NCBI RefSeq assembly: GCF_937138205.1
Contig: NZ_CAKZOT010000080.1
Coordinates: forward strand, 1 to 64,000
Direction: 5' to 3'
DNA from: an uncultured Rhodospira sp.
GTDB taxonomy: Bacteria > Pseudomonadota > Alphaproteobacteria > Rhodospirillales > Rhodospirillaceae
DNA length: 64,000 nucleotides
The translations under genes were made by a program, and so were the position numbers. Under the pieces are notes generated by a model, which was given only the letters and a program-made list of their open reading frames with translations, was not told the DNA's origin and searched no databases. Of this stretch, positions 43,816-53,042 are shown in pieces. The stretch's first letter is position 1; each line of letters begins with the position of its first letter.

Positions 43816-46440
43816 TCAACCGGGCGGCGGATGCCGCCGGCTCGGCCACAGCGCCAGCAACGCCGGCAGCACGCCCAACGTACACACCAGCGTCAGGCCG
43901 ATGGCGATGGTCAGCAGCACGCCCATGCTGGCGGTGCCGGGGTGGCTCGACGCGGCGATGGAGCCGAACGAGCCGATGGTGGTCAGCGCGCTGAAGACCA
44001 CCGCGCGCGGCGTGCTGCTCGTCATGGCGCGACTCACGTCCGTTTCGTCGCGCTCGCGCTGCACCAGGTGGATGGCGCTGGCCACCCCCAGCCCGAACAG
44101 CAACGGCAGCACGATCACGTTGGCGAAGTTGAACGGCAGGTTGAACACCGCCGCCGTGGCCACCGTCAACAGGGCCGCCAGCCCCAGCGGCGCGAACACC
44201 AGCAGGATGTCGCGTCCCCTGCGCAGCGTGACGGCCAGCAGGATCGTGATGCCGACGAACGCGAGGCCCGCCGCCTCGGCGAAGGCCCAGACCACGGTGC
44301 GGCCGGACTCCCGGATCAGCACGGGGGAGCCGGTGGCCTTGGGGACCTCGGCCCGCACCGCGTCGACGAAGCGCGCCAACTGGTCCGGCTCGCGAGGGTC
44401 GAGCGCCGGGCGCACCTCGACCCGGGCGCGGCCGTCCGGGGCCAGATAGCGGCCCAGGAGGGCAGGGGGCAGGTCGTCCAGCGTGACCGGCTGGGCGCCA
44501 AGGGACGTCTCCAGCCGCTCCAGCATCGGCGGCAGGTCGACGGTCAGCCCCTCGGCGACAGCGGCCAGCGCATCGTCGGTGTCGGCCCGCGCCAGAGCCT
44601 CAGCGAAGCCGGTGGCCGCGTCGCGCAGGACGGCGTCGGCGCCGGGCGTGCTGGCCAGCCGGCGCAAGGCGTCCACAAGGGCGGCGCGCGCGGCGCGGCG
44701 TGCCTCGGCGTCCGGCGAGGGCAGGGGATCGACCGCCAGCGTCGGCCCCAGGAACAGTGCCAGATCCTGGATCACCATTAGCTTTTCGTCCTGGTTGTCC
44801 GGCACCAGATCGCGCGCGGTGATGGCGCTGCCCACCGCCGGCAGGGCGGCGACGCGGTCGGCCAGGGCCTCCGCGGTGTCGAGATCCTCGGCCAGGATGT
44901 CCATGGTGTAGGGGGTGACCCGGGGGTCTTCCATCAGGTCGAACAGCGTGGCCACGGACTCGGTGTTCGGGTCGCGCAGGTTCAGCGGGTCGAAATCGAA
45001 ACGCGCCCCCGGGGCCAGCGCCGCCGCGCCGACGCCGACGACCAGCGCCACCAGCGCCACCGTCCGCGCGTGGCGGCGCAATGCGGCCTCCAGGCGGCCG
45101 GCAAGGCGCCCGGACGCATCCATCGCGGCACCGCGCCCGGCCCTTGCCGGCATCAGGCCGAGCAGAGCGGGCGGCAGCGTCAGATTGGCGACAAAGGCCA
45201 CGGCCATGCCCAGGCCGGAGATCAGGCCCAGTTGCGCCAGCCCCCGGTAGTCGGTGGGCAGGAACGACAGGAAGGCGATGGCCGCCGCCACCGCGCACAG
45301 GGCCAGCGCCGGTCCCACCCCGCGCGCGGCCTCGTCCAGGGCGGCGGCGTTGTCCGCGCCCTGGTCGCGGGCCTCCTTGTAGCGGAGGGCGAAGTGGATG
45401 CCGAAGTCCACCGACAGGCCGATGAACAGCACGGCGAAGGCCACCGAGATCAGATTCAGCGTGCCCACGACCGCCGCCGCCAGGCCGGCGGTCCAGCACA
45501 GGCCGGCGACCAGGGTGATCACCGTGGCCCCGATCAGGCGCGGCGAGCGCAGGCCGAGGATCAACAGGGTCACCACGGCGGCGAAGGTGATGGCGCCGGC
45601 GATGTCCATCCCGGTCTGCACGCTCTTCAGTTCCTCGGTCTCCATGGCCGCCGCGCCGGTCAGGCGCACCGTCACACCGTTCTCCGGCGTCAGTCCGAGG
45701 TCCCGCGCGGCGGTGCGCACCGCCGTCATCGCTTCTCCCGCCGGCGACAGGCCGGTCAGGTCGCGCGCCGGCTTGGCCAGGATGAGGCGTCGGTTGGTCT
45801 CGGCCAGGGGGCCGGTCTCGCCGCCGATCAGCCGTTGCCAGTCCAGCCGGGCCGGTTCGCCCGCCAGCCGCGCCTGGGTCGTTTCCTTCATGCGGTCGAG
45901 CACCGGCGCCAGCGGCACCGGCGGCGCTCCGGTGCCGGGGTTCGCCAGCCCGTCGGCCACCGTGTCCATCAGGTCGGCCACCCCGCGCAGCGACGGGTCC
46001 GCCGCCAGGGTTCCCAGCACCGGCTGCGCCTCGGCCAGGGTGTCCGACAGGGCGTACAAGTCGTCCAGCGGCACGAACAGCAGGCCGTTGCGGCGGAAGA
46101 ACGGGTCCCCCTGCAGGTCGGACACGAACGCCAGCAGGTCGGTTCGGGCGGCCAGTGCGTTGCTCAGCCGTGCCGCCGCGTGGTCGGTCATCGCCGTGGT
46201 TCGGCCCTCGACCACCACCACCAGGTCACCGCCGAGCTGCGGGAAGGCCTCCTTCAGCGCTTGGTTCTGACGCTGAAACGGCAGGTCCGGGTCCAGCATG
46301 GTCGAGGTGTCGGTGGACACGCCGATCCGTGTGGCCGCCAGCCATAGCGACAGGGCGGTCAGCAGAAGGGCGACCAGCAGCACCAGCCAGCGATGACGCC
46401 GGGCGGTGTCGACCCATGCGGCGATCAGGCCGGCCGTCAT
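43816..46440 (-). CDS. hpnN: Hopanoid biosynthesis-associated RND transporter HpnN
   Basis: RND architecture with DFGIHFALRYKE; adjacency to hpnA and hpnH. Confidence 0.9.
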   Translation of the reverse strand: MTAGLIAAWVDTARRHRWLVLLVALLLTALSLWLAATRIGVSTDTSTMLDPDLPFQRQNQALKEAFPQLGGDLVVVVEGRTTAMTDHAAARLSNALAARTDLLAFVSDLQGDPFFRRNGLLFVPLDDLYALSDTLAEAQPVLGTLAADPSLRGVADLMDTVADGLANPGTGAPPVPLAPVLDRMKETTQARLAGEPARLDWQRLIGGETGPLAETNRRLILAKPARDLTGLSPAGEAMTAVRTAARDLGLTPENGVTVRLTGAAAMETEELKSVQTGMDIAGAITFAAVVTLLILGLRSPRLIGATVITLVAGLCWTAGLAAAVVGTLNLISVAFAVLFIGLSVDFGIHFALRYKEARDQGADNAAALDEAARGVGPALALCAVAAAIAFLSFLPTDYRGLAQLGLISGLGMAVAFVANLTLPPALLGLMPARAGRGAAMDASGRLAGRLEAALRRHARTVALVALVVGVGAAALAPGARFDFDPLNLRDPNTESVATLFDLMEDPRVTPYTMDILAEDLDTAEALADRVAALPAVGSAITARDLVPDNQDEKLMVIQDLALFLGPTLAVDPLPSPDAEARRAARAALVDALRRLASTPGADAVLRDAATGFAEALARADTDDALAAVAEGLTVDLPPMLERLETSLGAQPVTLDDLPPALLGRYLAPDGRARVEVRPALDPREPDQLARFVDAVRAEVPKATGSPVLIRESGRTVVWAFAEAAGLAFVGITILLAVTLRRGRDILLVFAPLGLAALLTVATAAVFNLPFNFANVIVLPLLFGLGVASAIHLVQRERDETDVSRAMTSSTPRAVVFSALTTIGSFGSIAASSHPGTASMGVLLTIAIGLTLVCTLGVLPALLALWPSRRHPPPG

Positions 46441-47432
46441 CTCACCAACCCGTTGGCCCTGAACCAGGCGACGGCGTCGGCGATGGCGTCACCGGCCGGC
46501 CGCGCGCGATAGCCGAGGTCCCGTTCCGCCTTGGCGCTGGAGAAATACATGCGCTTGCGGGCCATCCGCAGGCCGTCGACGGTGGCGAAGGGCTCCTGGC
46601 CGGTGACCCGGGCGACGGCCTCGGCCACGTGGGCGAAGGGCAGGATCAGGCCGTGCGGCAGGCTGACGCGGGGCGGGCGGCGGCCCATCAGGCGGGCCAC
46701 GCCGGTCAGGATGTCGGCCAGCGTCATGTCCTCGCCGCCCAGGATGTAGCGCTCGCCGACGGCGCCTCGGTCAAAGGCCAGCAGGTGCCCGGCCGCCACG
46801 TCGTCCACATGGGCGATGTTCAGGCCGGTGTCGACATAGGCCGGCATTCGGCCCGACGCGGCCTCGACGATCACCCGGCCGGTGGGCGTGGGTTTGATGT
46901 CGCGCGGGCCAACGGGCGTGGAGGGATTGACGATGACCACCGGCGCGCCCTCGGCCTCGACAAGCAGGCGCACGGCCTGCTCGGCGCGGAACTTGCTGCC
47001 CTTGTAGGCGCCGATCATGTCGGCCTCGGTGGTCGGTGTGTCCTCGTTGGCCGGGGTGCCGTCGTCGTTCGGCTTCAGCACCGCCACGGAACTGGTGTAG
47101 ACGACCCGACGCGCGCCGCCGTCCAGCGCCGCCCGGATCACGTTCAGGGACCCCTGGACGTTGGCGGCCTCCATGGCGGCGGGATCGGGGATCCACAGGC
47201 GGTAGTCGGCGGCGACGTGGTAGAGCGCGTCCACGCCCCGCGCGGCGGCCTTCAGCGAGGCCGGGTCCGTCAGGTCTCCGTCGGCGATCTCGACGTCCAG
47301 CCCAGCCAGGTTGCGCCGGTCGCCGTCCGGCCGCGCCAGACAGCGCACCGCCTCGCCCCGCGCCAACAGGGCGCGCACGACGGCGGATCCGACGAAGCCG
47401 GTGCCTCCGGTGACGAGTGTGGGCATGGGCAA
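46437..47432 (-). CDS. hpnA: Hopanoid-associated sugar epimerase HpnA
   Basis: LVTGGTGFVGSAVVRALLARGEAVRCLARPDGDRRNL; ALYHVAADYRLW. Confidence 0.92.
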   Translation of the reverse strand: MPMPTLVTGGTGFVGSAVVRALLARGEAVRCLARPDGDRRNLAGLDVEIADGDLTDPASLKAAARGVDALYHVAADYRLWIPDPAAMEAANVQGSLNVIRAALDGGARRVVYTSSVAVLKPNDDGTPANEDTPTTEADMIGAYKGSKFRAEQAVRLLVEAEGAPVVIVNPSTPVGPRDIKPTPTGRVIVEAASGRMPAYVDTGLNIAHVDDVAAGHLLAFDRGAVGERYILGGEDMTLADILTGVARLMGRRPPRVSLPHGLILPFAHVAEAVARVTGQEPFATVDGLRMARKRMYFSSAKAERDLGYRARPAGDAIADAVAWFRANGLVR

Positions 47433-47615
47433 GGGTCTCTCGGCCGCGGGACAGGGGCCTCATGCCTACCCTGGGGGGCGGTGCGGGGCAAGGGGCGCGC
47501 ACTGTTGCGAATCCGTCGCAGGTGGAAGCCCCTTGGTCGATTGAGGTGAGCCCATCCTTGCATCCGCCTGGGGTGGGCCGCTAGATAAGGTCCGGAATCA
47601 AGCTTTTGCACGAGG

Positions 47616-48692
47616 ATGGTCGCCGTGGACGAGACCGCCACCACCCCTGAACACACCCCGCCCGTCGATAAGGCGCGCACGCCTCCCGGTGAGATGCCCT
47701 CACGGTTGCAGGTGATTCTGGCCAGCCCGCGCGGGTTTTGCGCCGGCGTCGAACGGGCCATCGAGATCGTCGAGCGCGCGCTGGAGATCTACGGGCCGCC
47801 GGTCTACGTCCGCCACGAGATCGTGCACAACAAGCACGTGGTGGAGACCCTGCGCGCTCAGGGTGCCGTGTTCGTCGAGGAGCTGGACGAGGTGCCCGAC
47901 GGCGCCATGACCGTGTTCAGTGCCCACGGCGTGCCGCAGGCGGTGGTCAAGGAGGCCGGGCGCCGTGCCCTGCCGGTGATCGATGCCACCTGTCCCTTGG
48001 TCTCCAAGGTCCACCGGGAGGGCCAGAACCTCGCCGCCAAGGGTCGCGAGGTCATCATGATCGGCCACGCCGGCCACCCCGAGGTGGAGGGCACGCGCGG
48101 GCAGGTCCCAGGCGGCGTCCATCTGGTCAGCAAGGTCGAGGACGTCGAGAACCTGCGGGTCCGCGATCCGGACATGGTCGGCTACGTGACCCAGACCACG
48201 CTGTCGGTGGATGACACCAAGGACGTGATCGATGCCCTGAAGACGCGCTTCCCCAACATCCAGGGGCCGGACGTCAAGGACATCTGCTATGCCACCCAGA
48301 ACCGGCAGACGGCGGTGCGCGAGTTGGCGGCGCGGGTCGACCTGCTGCTGGTGGTGGGCGCGCGCAACTCGTCCAACTCCAACCGGCTGGCCGAGATCGG
48401 CGTCACGATGGGCGTGCCCAGCTACCTGATTGACGACGCCTCGATGGTCCAGGACGAGTGGTTCCGGGGGGTGTCGCTGGTGGGGGTGACCGCCGGTGCC
48501 TCGGCCCCGGAACGACTTGTGCGCGACCTGATCGCGCGGATCGACGCGGTGGCGCCGTCGACGGTCGAGCAGCTCCAGGGCATCAAGGAAAACATGCAGT
48601 TCAAGCTGCCGCGCGTCCTGGCCGACGCCATGGCCGAACGCGGCATTCAACCCGATACCGATCGCGACCGCACCGACCTTCACGTGGCGTGA
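47616..48692 (+). CDS. ispH: 4-hydroxy-3-methylbut-2-enyl diphosphate reductase
   Basis: [76 protein letters not shown]. Confidence 0.97.
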   Translation: MVAVDETATTPEHTPPVDKARTPPGEMPSRLQVILASPRGFCAGVERAIEIVERALEIYGPPVYVRHEIVHNKHVVETLRAQGAVFVEELDEVPDGAMTVFSAHGVPQAVVKEAGRRALPVIDATCPLVSKVHREGQNLAAKGREVIMIGHAGHPEVEGTRGQVPGGVHLVSKVEDVENLRVRDPDMVGYVTQTTLSVDDTKDVIDALKTRFPNIQGPDVKDICYATQNRQTAVRELAARVDLLLVVGARNSSNSNRLAEIGVTMGVPSYLIDDASMVQDEWFRGVSLVGVTAGASAPERLVRDLIARIDAVAPSTVEQLQGIKENMQFKLPRVLADAMAERGIQPDTDRDRTDLHVA

Positions 48693-48734
48693 CCAAGCGC
48701 CGGTTTCCTTCCGATCTCCAAAGAGGTTAAGAGC

Positions 48735-49931
48735 GTGGGCGTTCCCCTGATCCAGCAAGTCCGTGTCGGCGCGTACCTGATGAAGCAGCGCCTGCGCGGC
48801 ACCCGGCGCTACCCCCTGGTTCTGATGCTGGAGCCACTGTTCCGCTGCAACCTGGCGTGTCCCGGTTGCGGCAAGATCGACTACCCGGACAGCATCCTGA
48901 ACAAGCGCCTGTCGGTCGAGGACTGCGTCGCGGCGGCCGAGGAATGCGGCGCGCCCGTGGTCTCCATCGCCGGGGGCGAGCCCCTGTTGCACCGCGAGAT
49001 CAAACAGATCGTCGAGGGCCTGACGGCCCGGAAGCGGTTCGTCTATCTCTGCACCAATGCCACGCTGTTGATGAAGCGCCTGGACGACTTCACGCCGAGC
49101 CCGTACCTGACGTTCTCCATCCACCTGGACGGCGACCGCGAGCACCACGACAAGGCGGTGGACCAGACGGGCGTGTTCGACAAGGCCACGGCGGCCATCC
49201 GCGAGGCGCGGGCGCGCGGCTTCCGTGTGACCTGCAACACCACCCTGTTCGAGGGCGTCGAGGTGGAACGGGTGGCCGAATTCCTCTCCTTCGCGACTGA
49301 CGATCTGGGCGTCGAGGGCGTGACAATCGCTCCCGGTTTCGCCTATGAGCGGGCGCCAATGAAGGAGGTGTTCCTGAACCGCCAGCGCACGAAACAGCTC
49401 TTCCGCGACCTGTTCGCGCGCGGCAAGGGCAAGGGCTGGCGCTGGAACCAGTCGTCGCTGTATCTCGACTTCCTGGCCGGAAACCAGACCTACGACTGCA
49501 CCCCCTGGGGCAATCCGACGCGCACCGTGTTCGGCTGGCAGCGGCCATGCTACCTGCTCAACGAGGGCTCGGTGGCCACCTTCAAGGAACTGATGGAGAC
49601 CACCGACTGGGACAGCTACGGCACCGGCCGCTACGAGAAGTGCGCCAACTGCATGATGCACTGCGGCTACGAGGCGACGGCGGTCGAGGACACCGTGCGC
49701 CGGCCGTGGAAGGCGCTCACGGTGGCGCTGAAAGGCATCCGCACCGATGGACCCATGGCGCCGGAGGTGTCGTTCGAGCACCAGCGCCCGGCGCAATGGG
49801 TGTTCGACGATTTCGTGCGGCGGCAAATGAACCGGGCCGACGCGGCCAAGGCCGACCGTGAGTCGGCCCGGGCCTGCGCCGGGTCCGGCGCCAGCCACGC
49901 CAACCGCAAGACGGACCAGGACGCGGCCTGA
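48735..49931 (+). CDS. hpnH: Adenosyl-hopene transferase HpnH (radical SAM)
   Basis: LFRCNLACPGCGKIDYP, SIAGGEPLLH, CANCMMHCGYEATAV. Confidence 0.95.
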   Translation: MGVPLIQQVRVGAYLMKQRLRGTRRYPLVLMLEPLFRCNLACPGCGKIDYPDSILNKRLSVEDCVAAAEECGAPVVSIAGGEPLLHREIKQIVEGLTARKRFVYLCTNATLLMKRLDDFTPSPYLTFSIHLDGDREHHDKAVDQTGVFDKATAAIREARARGFRVTCNTTLFEGVEVERVAEFLSFATDDLGVEGVTIAPGFAYERAPMKEVFLNRQRTKQLFRDLFARGKGKGWRWNQSSLYLDFLAGNQTYDCTPWGNPTRTVFGWQRPCYLLNEGSVATFKELMETTDWDSYGTGRYEKCANCMMHCGYEATAVEDTVRRPWKALTVALKGIRTDGPMAPEVSFEHQRPAQWVFDDFVRRQMNRADAAKADRESARACAGSGASHANRKTDQDAA

Positions 49932-49987
49932 AGCGGGGCGCCTAGCCGCCCGTCCATCCGCACGCCCACCCTTCCTGCAAGTCTTCG

Positions 49988-50014
49988 CCCCCGCCGCCGG
50001 ACGGCGGGGGTTTG
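49988..50014 (+). terminator. Rho-independent-like terminator after hpnH
   Basis: cccccgccg-ccgga-cggcggggg followed by TTTGCTTGTG. Confidence 0.6.
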
Positions 50015-50087
50015 CTTGTGTGCCAATGCTCGTTCTGGCATTGATGGCGCGCGTCCGCGTGCATTGCTGGATATGCCGAGCGGCGCA

Positions 50088-50116
50088 TTGCAGGGTGATA
50101 CAGAATTCATTATATT
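50088..50116 (+). promoter_or_regulatory. Candidate sigma70-type promoter of the 50-51 kb cassette
   Basis: TTGCAG-N17-TATATT; -10 ends 12 bp before the ATG at 50129. Confidence 0.45.
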
Positions 50117-50128
50117 TGGGACGTCCGG

Positions 50129-50569
50129 ATGCGGATCACGGTCGAGTTCTACGAAACGCCAATGGACTGGCCGCACGATGAGGGGCGGTTCATGGACGAC
50201 ATGATCCGGATCATCGAGATTGGCGATCGTCACGAGAGAAACCGGGCTTACGAGTTGGTCTTTGAAGACCTGCTTGAGATGAAAGGAATGGCATACGACG
50301 GTCTTCTGGACCATCTCGTCGGATACACCGTCTGGCGATGGTTCGATGACCTGCCTGTGTACCAGACTCCGGGAGAACCTGGTGCGCTCTTCGCGCCGGT
50401 GGAAGAGCAAGACGAAGATGGAGCGGTGCGGGTCGTGATCCATGTGCTCGGCGGGTTTCGCCGGTTGTCGAGGGCCGATGAGGACCTCAAAGATCAGTTG
50501 AAGCACCTGATCCACCGGCGGTGTCTGTCACTCGGTCTATGCGAGGGTGATACCCATGGAGGACTCTAG
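50129..50569 (+). CDS. Hypothetical acidic protein, first gene of a three-gene cassette
   Basis: ORF overlapping the following Xre gene; no family recognised; a later start near 50192 is possible. Confidence 0.55.
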   Translation: MRITVEFYETPMDWPHDEGRFMDDMIRIIEIGDRHERNRAYELVFEDLLEMKGMAYDGLLDHLVGYTVWRWFDDLPVYQTPGEPGALFAPVEEQDEDGAVRVVIHVLGGFRRLSRADEDLKDQLKHLIHRRCLSLGLCEGDTHGGL

Positions 50570-50990
50570 TGATCGAACCAAGTCTGAGCGGTTGACCGCC
50601 CTTCCCCGACGGAAGCGTCGGGAGACCCATGGTGCGTCGGTCATGGACGTGATCGTTGAACTCGAACGGGACCATCCGGATCTGGCGGCGGAAGCCCCCA
50701 TCTCCAGCGTTGCTCTGGAAATCGGTGAGATGGTCCGGGAGATGCGTCTGGCGGCGGGGATGTCGCAACGCGACCTCGCCGAGGCGGCCGGCTTGCACCA
50801 ATCGGCCATCAGCGCCATCGAACGCGGCGAAGGCAAGGACGGCCCGACGTATCGGAAGATCCGGGCGATCGCCAAAGCACTGGGCATGGACGTGGCGTTC
50901 GTGCCGCTGGCCGTCACGGCGCGGGCGACGCGGCCCGTCAGCGTTCAACCGGAAAACGATCGATCCATCAAGCGAAGAGCGCTTCCGTGA
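50556..50990 (+). CDS. Xre-type HTH regulator/antitoxin-like protein
   Basis: EIGEMVREMRLAAGMSQRDLAEAAGLHQSAISAIERGEGKDGPTYRKIRAIAKALG. Confidence 0.8.
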   Translation: MEDSSDRTKSERLTALPRRKRRETHGASVMDVIVELERDHPDLAAEAPISSVALEIGEMVREMRLAAGMSQRDLAEAAGLHQSAISAIERGEGKDGPTYRKIRAIAKALGMDVAFVPLAVTARATRPVSVQPENDRSIKRRALP

Positions 50991-51292
50991 CCACTTGGTT
51001 GGCTGCCATCGAGATCGTCGGGGGCGCTTTCGGTCTTCTGGGCTCGATCGTTCTCGCCATCCCAGCTCTGATGGATCTGAGCAAGCGGCGGTTCTGGGAC
51101 CGGCTCGATGGACTCAAGTCGATCAAGGGCGCCTCGCCCGAAGACATTCAAACCCTCCGCCGTCTGCTCCTTGATGACCTCCTGGGCGGCTACCGGCTGC
51201 ATGTCTGGTGCACGGTGGGGGGTGGGGCCTTGCTCGCGGTGGCGTTTCTGTGCGTGGCGGCGGCTGGAACCGCGCGGGTGATTGCCGGATAA
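50987..51292 (+). CDS. Small two-TM membrane protein
   Basis: Start overlaps preceding stop by 4 bp; hydrophobic AAIEIVGGAFGLLGSIVLAIPAL and GGGALLAVAFLCVAAAGTARVI. Confidence 0.6.
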   Translation: MTTWLAAIEIVGGAFGLLGSIVLAIPALMDLSKRRFWDRLDGLKSIKGASPEDIQTLRRLLLDDLLGGYRLHVWCTVGGGALLAVAFLCVAAAGTARVIAG

Positions 51293-51389
51293 CGGGCCAG
51301 AATGTGGCCTGAGGCGCTCGCCACAATGGGTGCCATTCGGCGGCGGCGATGGCATAGTGGGTCGCGAACCCTGACCCCGTGGTCGCAGA

Positions 51390-53042
51390 ATGGACCCGCC
51401 CACCGTGACACCCCGTCCCCGTTTTTCCACGCGACTGCTGCTTGGGCACGGCGGCTTGGCGTTGATTTGTCTGGCGCTCGCCGGCGCGTTGTTGTTCGTT
51501 CAGCGCTGGTACGAGCAGGATCGGCGCGCCCTGTTGGACGCGGCTCTGCCTCGGTTTTCCGACATGCTGGAGGTCAGCCGGCTCGGCGACACACTTGCCG
51601 AGACCGCCGGCGCCCTGGCCACGGCTGTCGACACCGCTCAGCGCCGCGCCGCCCTGGAAACCGCCGACCGCGCCCGGGCCGACCTGGAGGCGCGACTGGC
51701 CGCCCTGAACGGCAGCCAGCTTGAGGCGGCAACGCGCGATCGGTTGCGTGCCGCCGTGGCGGACGTGGGGGAGACGCTGGAGACCCTGGACGCCCTGGTG
51801 GCCCGCCGCCTTCAGATGCGCCAGGCGACCGCCGACCTGAACGCCCGGCTCGGGATGCTGGGCGACCTGTTGCCGGACCTGGAGCAGGCGTTGCTGGCGG
51901 GGCGGGCGCCGGAGGCGGTGGCGGGCGTGCTCGAGACCCAGGACCTCACCTTTCCGCCCGGTCCCAGCGGCACCAAGGCGGCAAATGCGATCCGGGGCTG
52001 GGCGCGCCACGCCCAGGTGACCGTGGGCATGATGCTGGCGGCGTCGGGCGCGGGCGGCGGCCCCGACCTGGATTACCTGGCCGCGCGTGCCGAGGAGTCC
52101 CTGCGCCGGGCCGCGTCGGCCATCCGCGCCGGTGATCGGGGCGCCATGCCGGTGATGGAGGCGGTTCAGGCCGAACTGGTGGCTCTGTCCGAGGGGGTGG
52201 ACGGCGCCGACAGCGTGTTCCGGGTGCGGCGCCAGCGCCTGACCATGGCGCAGAACCTGCCGGCGGTGCTGGAACGGGCGCATCAGGCGTCGGATCGGCT
52301 GAGCGCCGCCGTGACCCAGATCATCGCCGACCTGGAGCAGGCCCGCGCCGTGCGCGCCGCTGACCGAGCCCTGTTGGCGCCAATGTGGACCGTGGGCATC
52401 GGTGGCGTGGCCCTGTTGGGGATCGGGCTGGCGCTGTGGTCTGGGCTGGTGCTGTGGCGCGGTGGCTTGCACCGGCTGCGGCGGCTGACCGAGGCGGTGC
52501 GGGCGGCCCGCGACGACGCGCCGGTGAATGTGCCGGACCACGATCTGCTGGGCGACGAGATCGGGGTTCTGGCGCAGGCCGTCGGTGCCTTGGACGCGGA
52601 ACGGCGGCGCCTGGCGGAGGCTGTGCGCGAGTACGCGGACCGCCAGGCGGCCGTGCTCGACATGGTGCCCGCGCCGATTCTTGTCCTGAGCGCCGATGGC
52701 CGGGTTGAGAACGCGAACCCCGCCGCCGTGGACCTGTTCGGCCGGTCTGTCACCCAACTGGTGGGACGGCCGCTTGGCGAACTCGTGACGGAGGCGGACA
52801 GCGACGCGCTGGCCGAGGCCACGGCCCACGCCCTGGCGAAGCCGGGTACGCGGAGCGCGCCGCTCGACGGGATGCTGGCGCGTCCGGACGGCGAGGGCTC
52901 CCGGACCGTGACGGTCACCGTGACCGCGCCGTCCGAGGCGGCGGCCGCCACCCCCTGTCTTCTTGCCATGGTCCGGGCCGGAACCGTGGGCCAATGCGAT
53001 GGGGCCGATGCCAACCGGGAGGATGTGTCCCATGCTTCCTGA
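51390..53042 (+). CDS. Two-TM sensor protein with HAMP-like and PAS domains, no recognisable output domain
   Basis: TM-helical periplasmic region-TM; LRRLTEAVRAARDD...DEIGVLAQAVGALDAERRRL; PAS AAVLDMVPAPILVLSADGRVENANPAAVDLFG. Confidence 0.7.
   Translation: MDPPTVTPRPRFSTRLLLGHGGLALICLALAGALLFVQRWYEQDRRALLDAALPRFSDMLEVSRLGDTLAETAGALATAVDTAQRRAALETADRARADLEARLAALNGSQLEAATRDRLRAAVADVGETLETLDALVARRLQMRQATADLNARLGMLGDLLPDLEQALLAGRAPEAVAGVLETQDLTFPPGPSGTKAANAIRGWARHAQVTVGMMLAASGAGGGPDLDYLAARAEESLRRAASAIRAGDRGAMPVMEAVQAELVALSEGVDGADSVFRVRRQRLTMAQNLPAVLERAHQASDRLSAAVTQIIADLEQARAVRAADRALLAPMWTVGIGGVALLGIGLALWSGLVLWRGGLHRLRRLTEAVRAARDDAPVNVPDHDLLGDEIGVLAQAVGALDAERRRLAEAVREYADRQAAVLDMVPAPILVLSADGRVENANPAAVDLFGRSVTQLVGRPLGELVTEADSDALAEATAHALAKPGTRSAPLDGMLARPDGEGSRTVTVTVTAPSEAAAATPCLLAMVRAGTVGQCDGADANREDVSHAS

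Noticed and set aside
47700-49898. 732-aa ORF antisense to ispH and hpnH
   Set aside because: Both sense genes are unambiguous; translation is low-complexity
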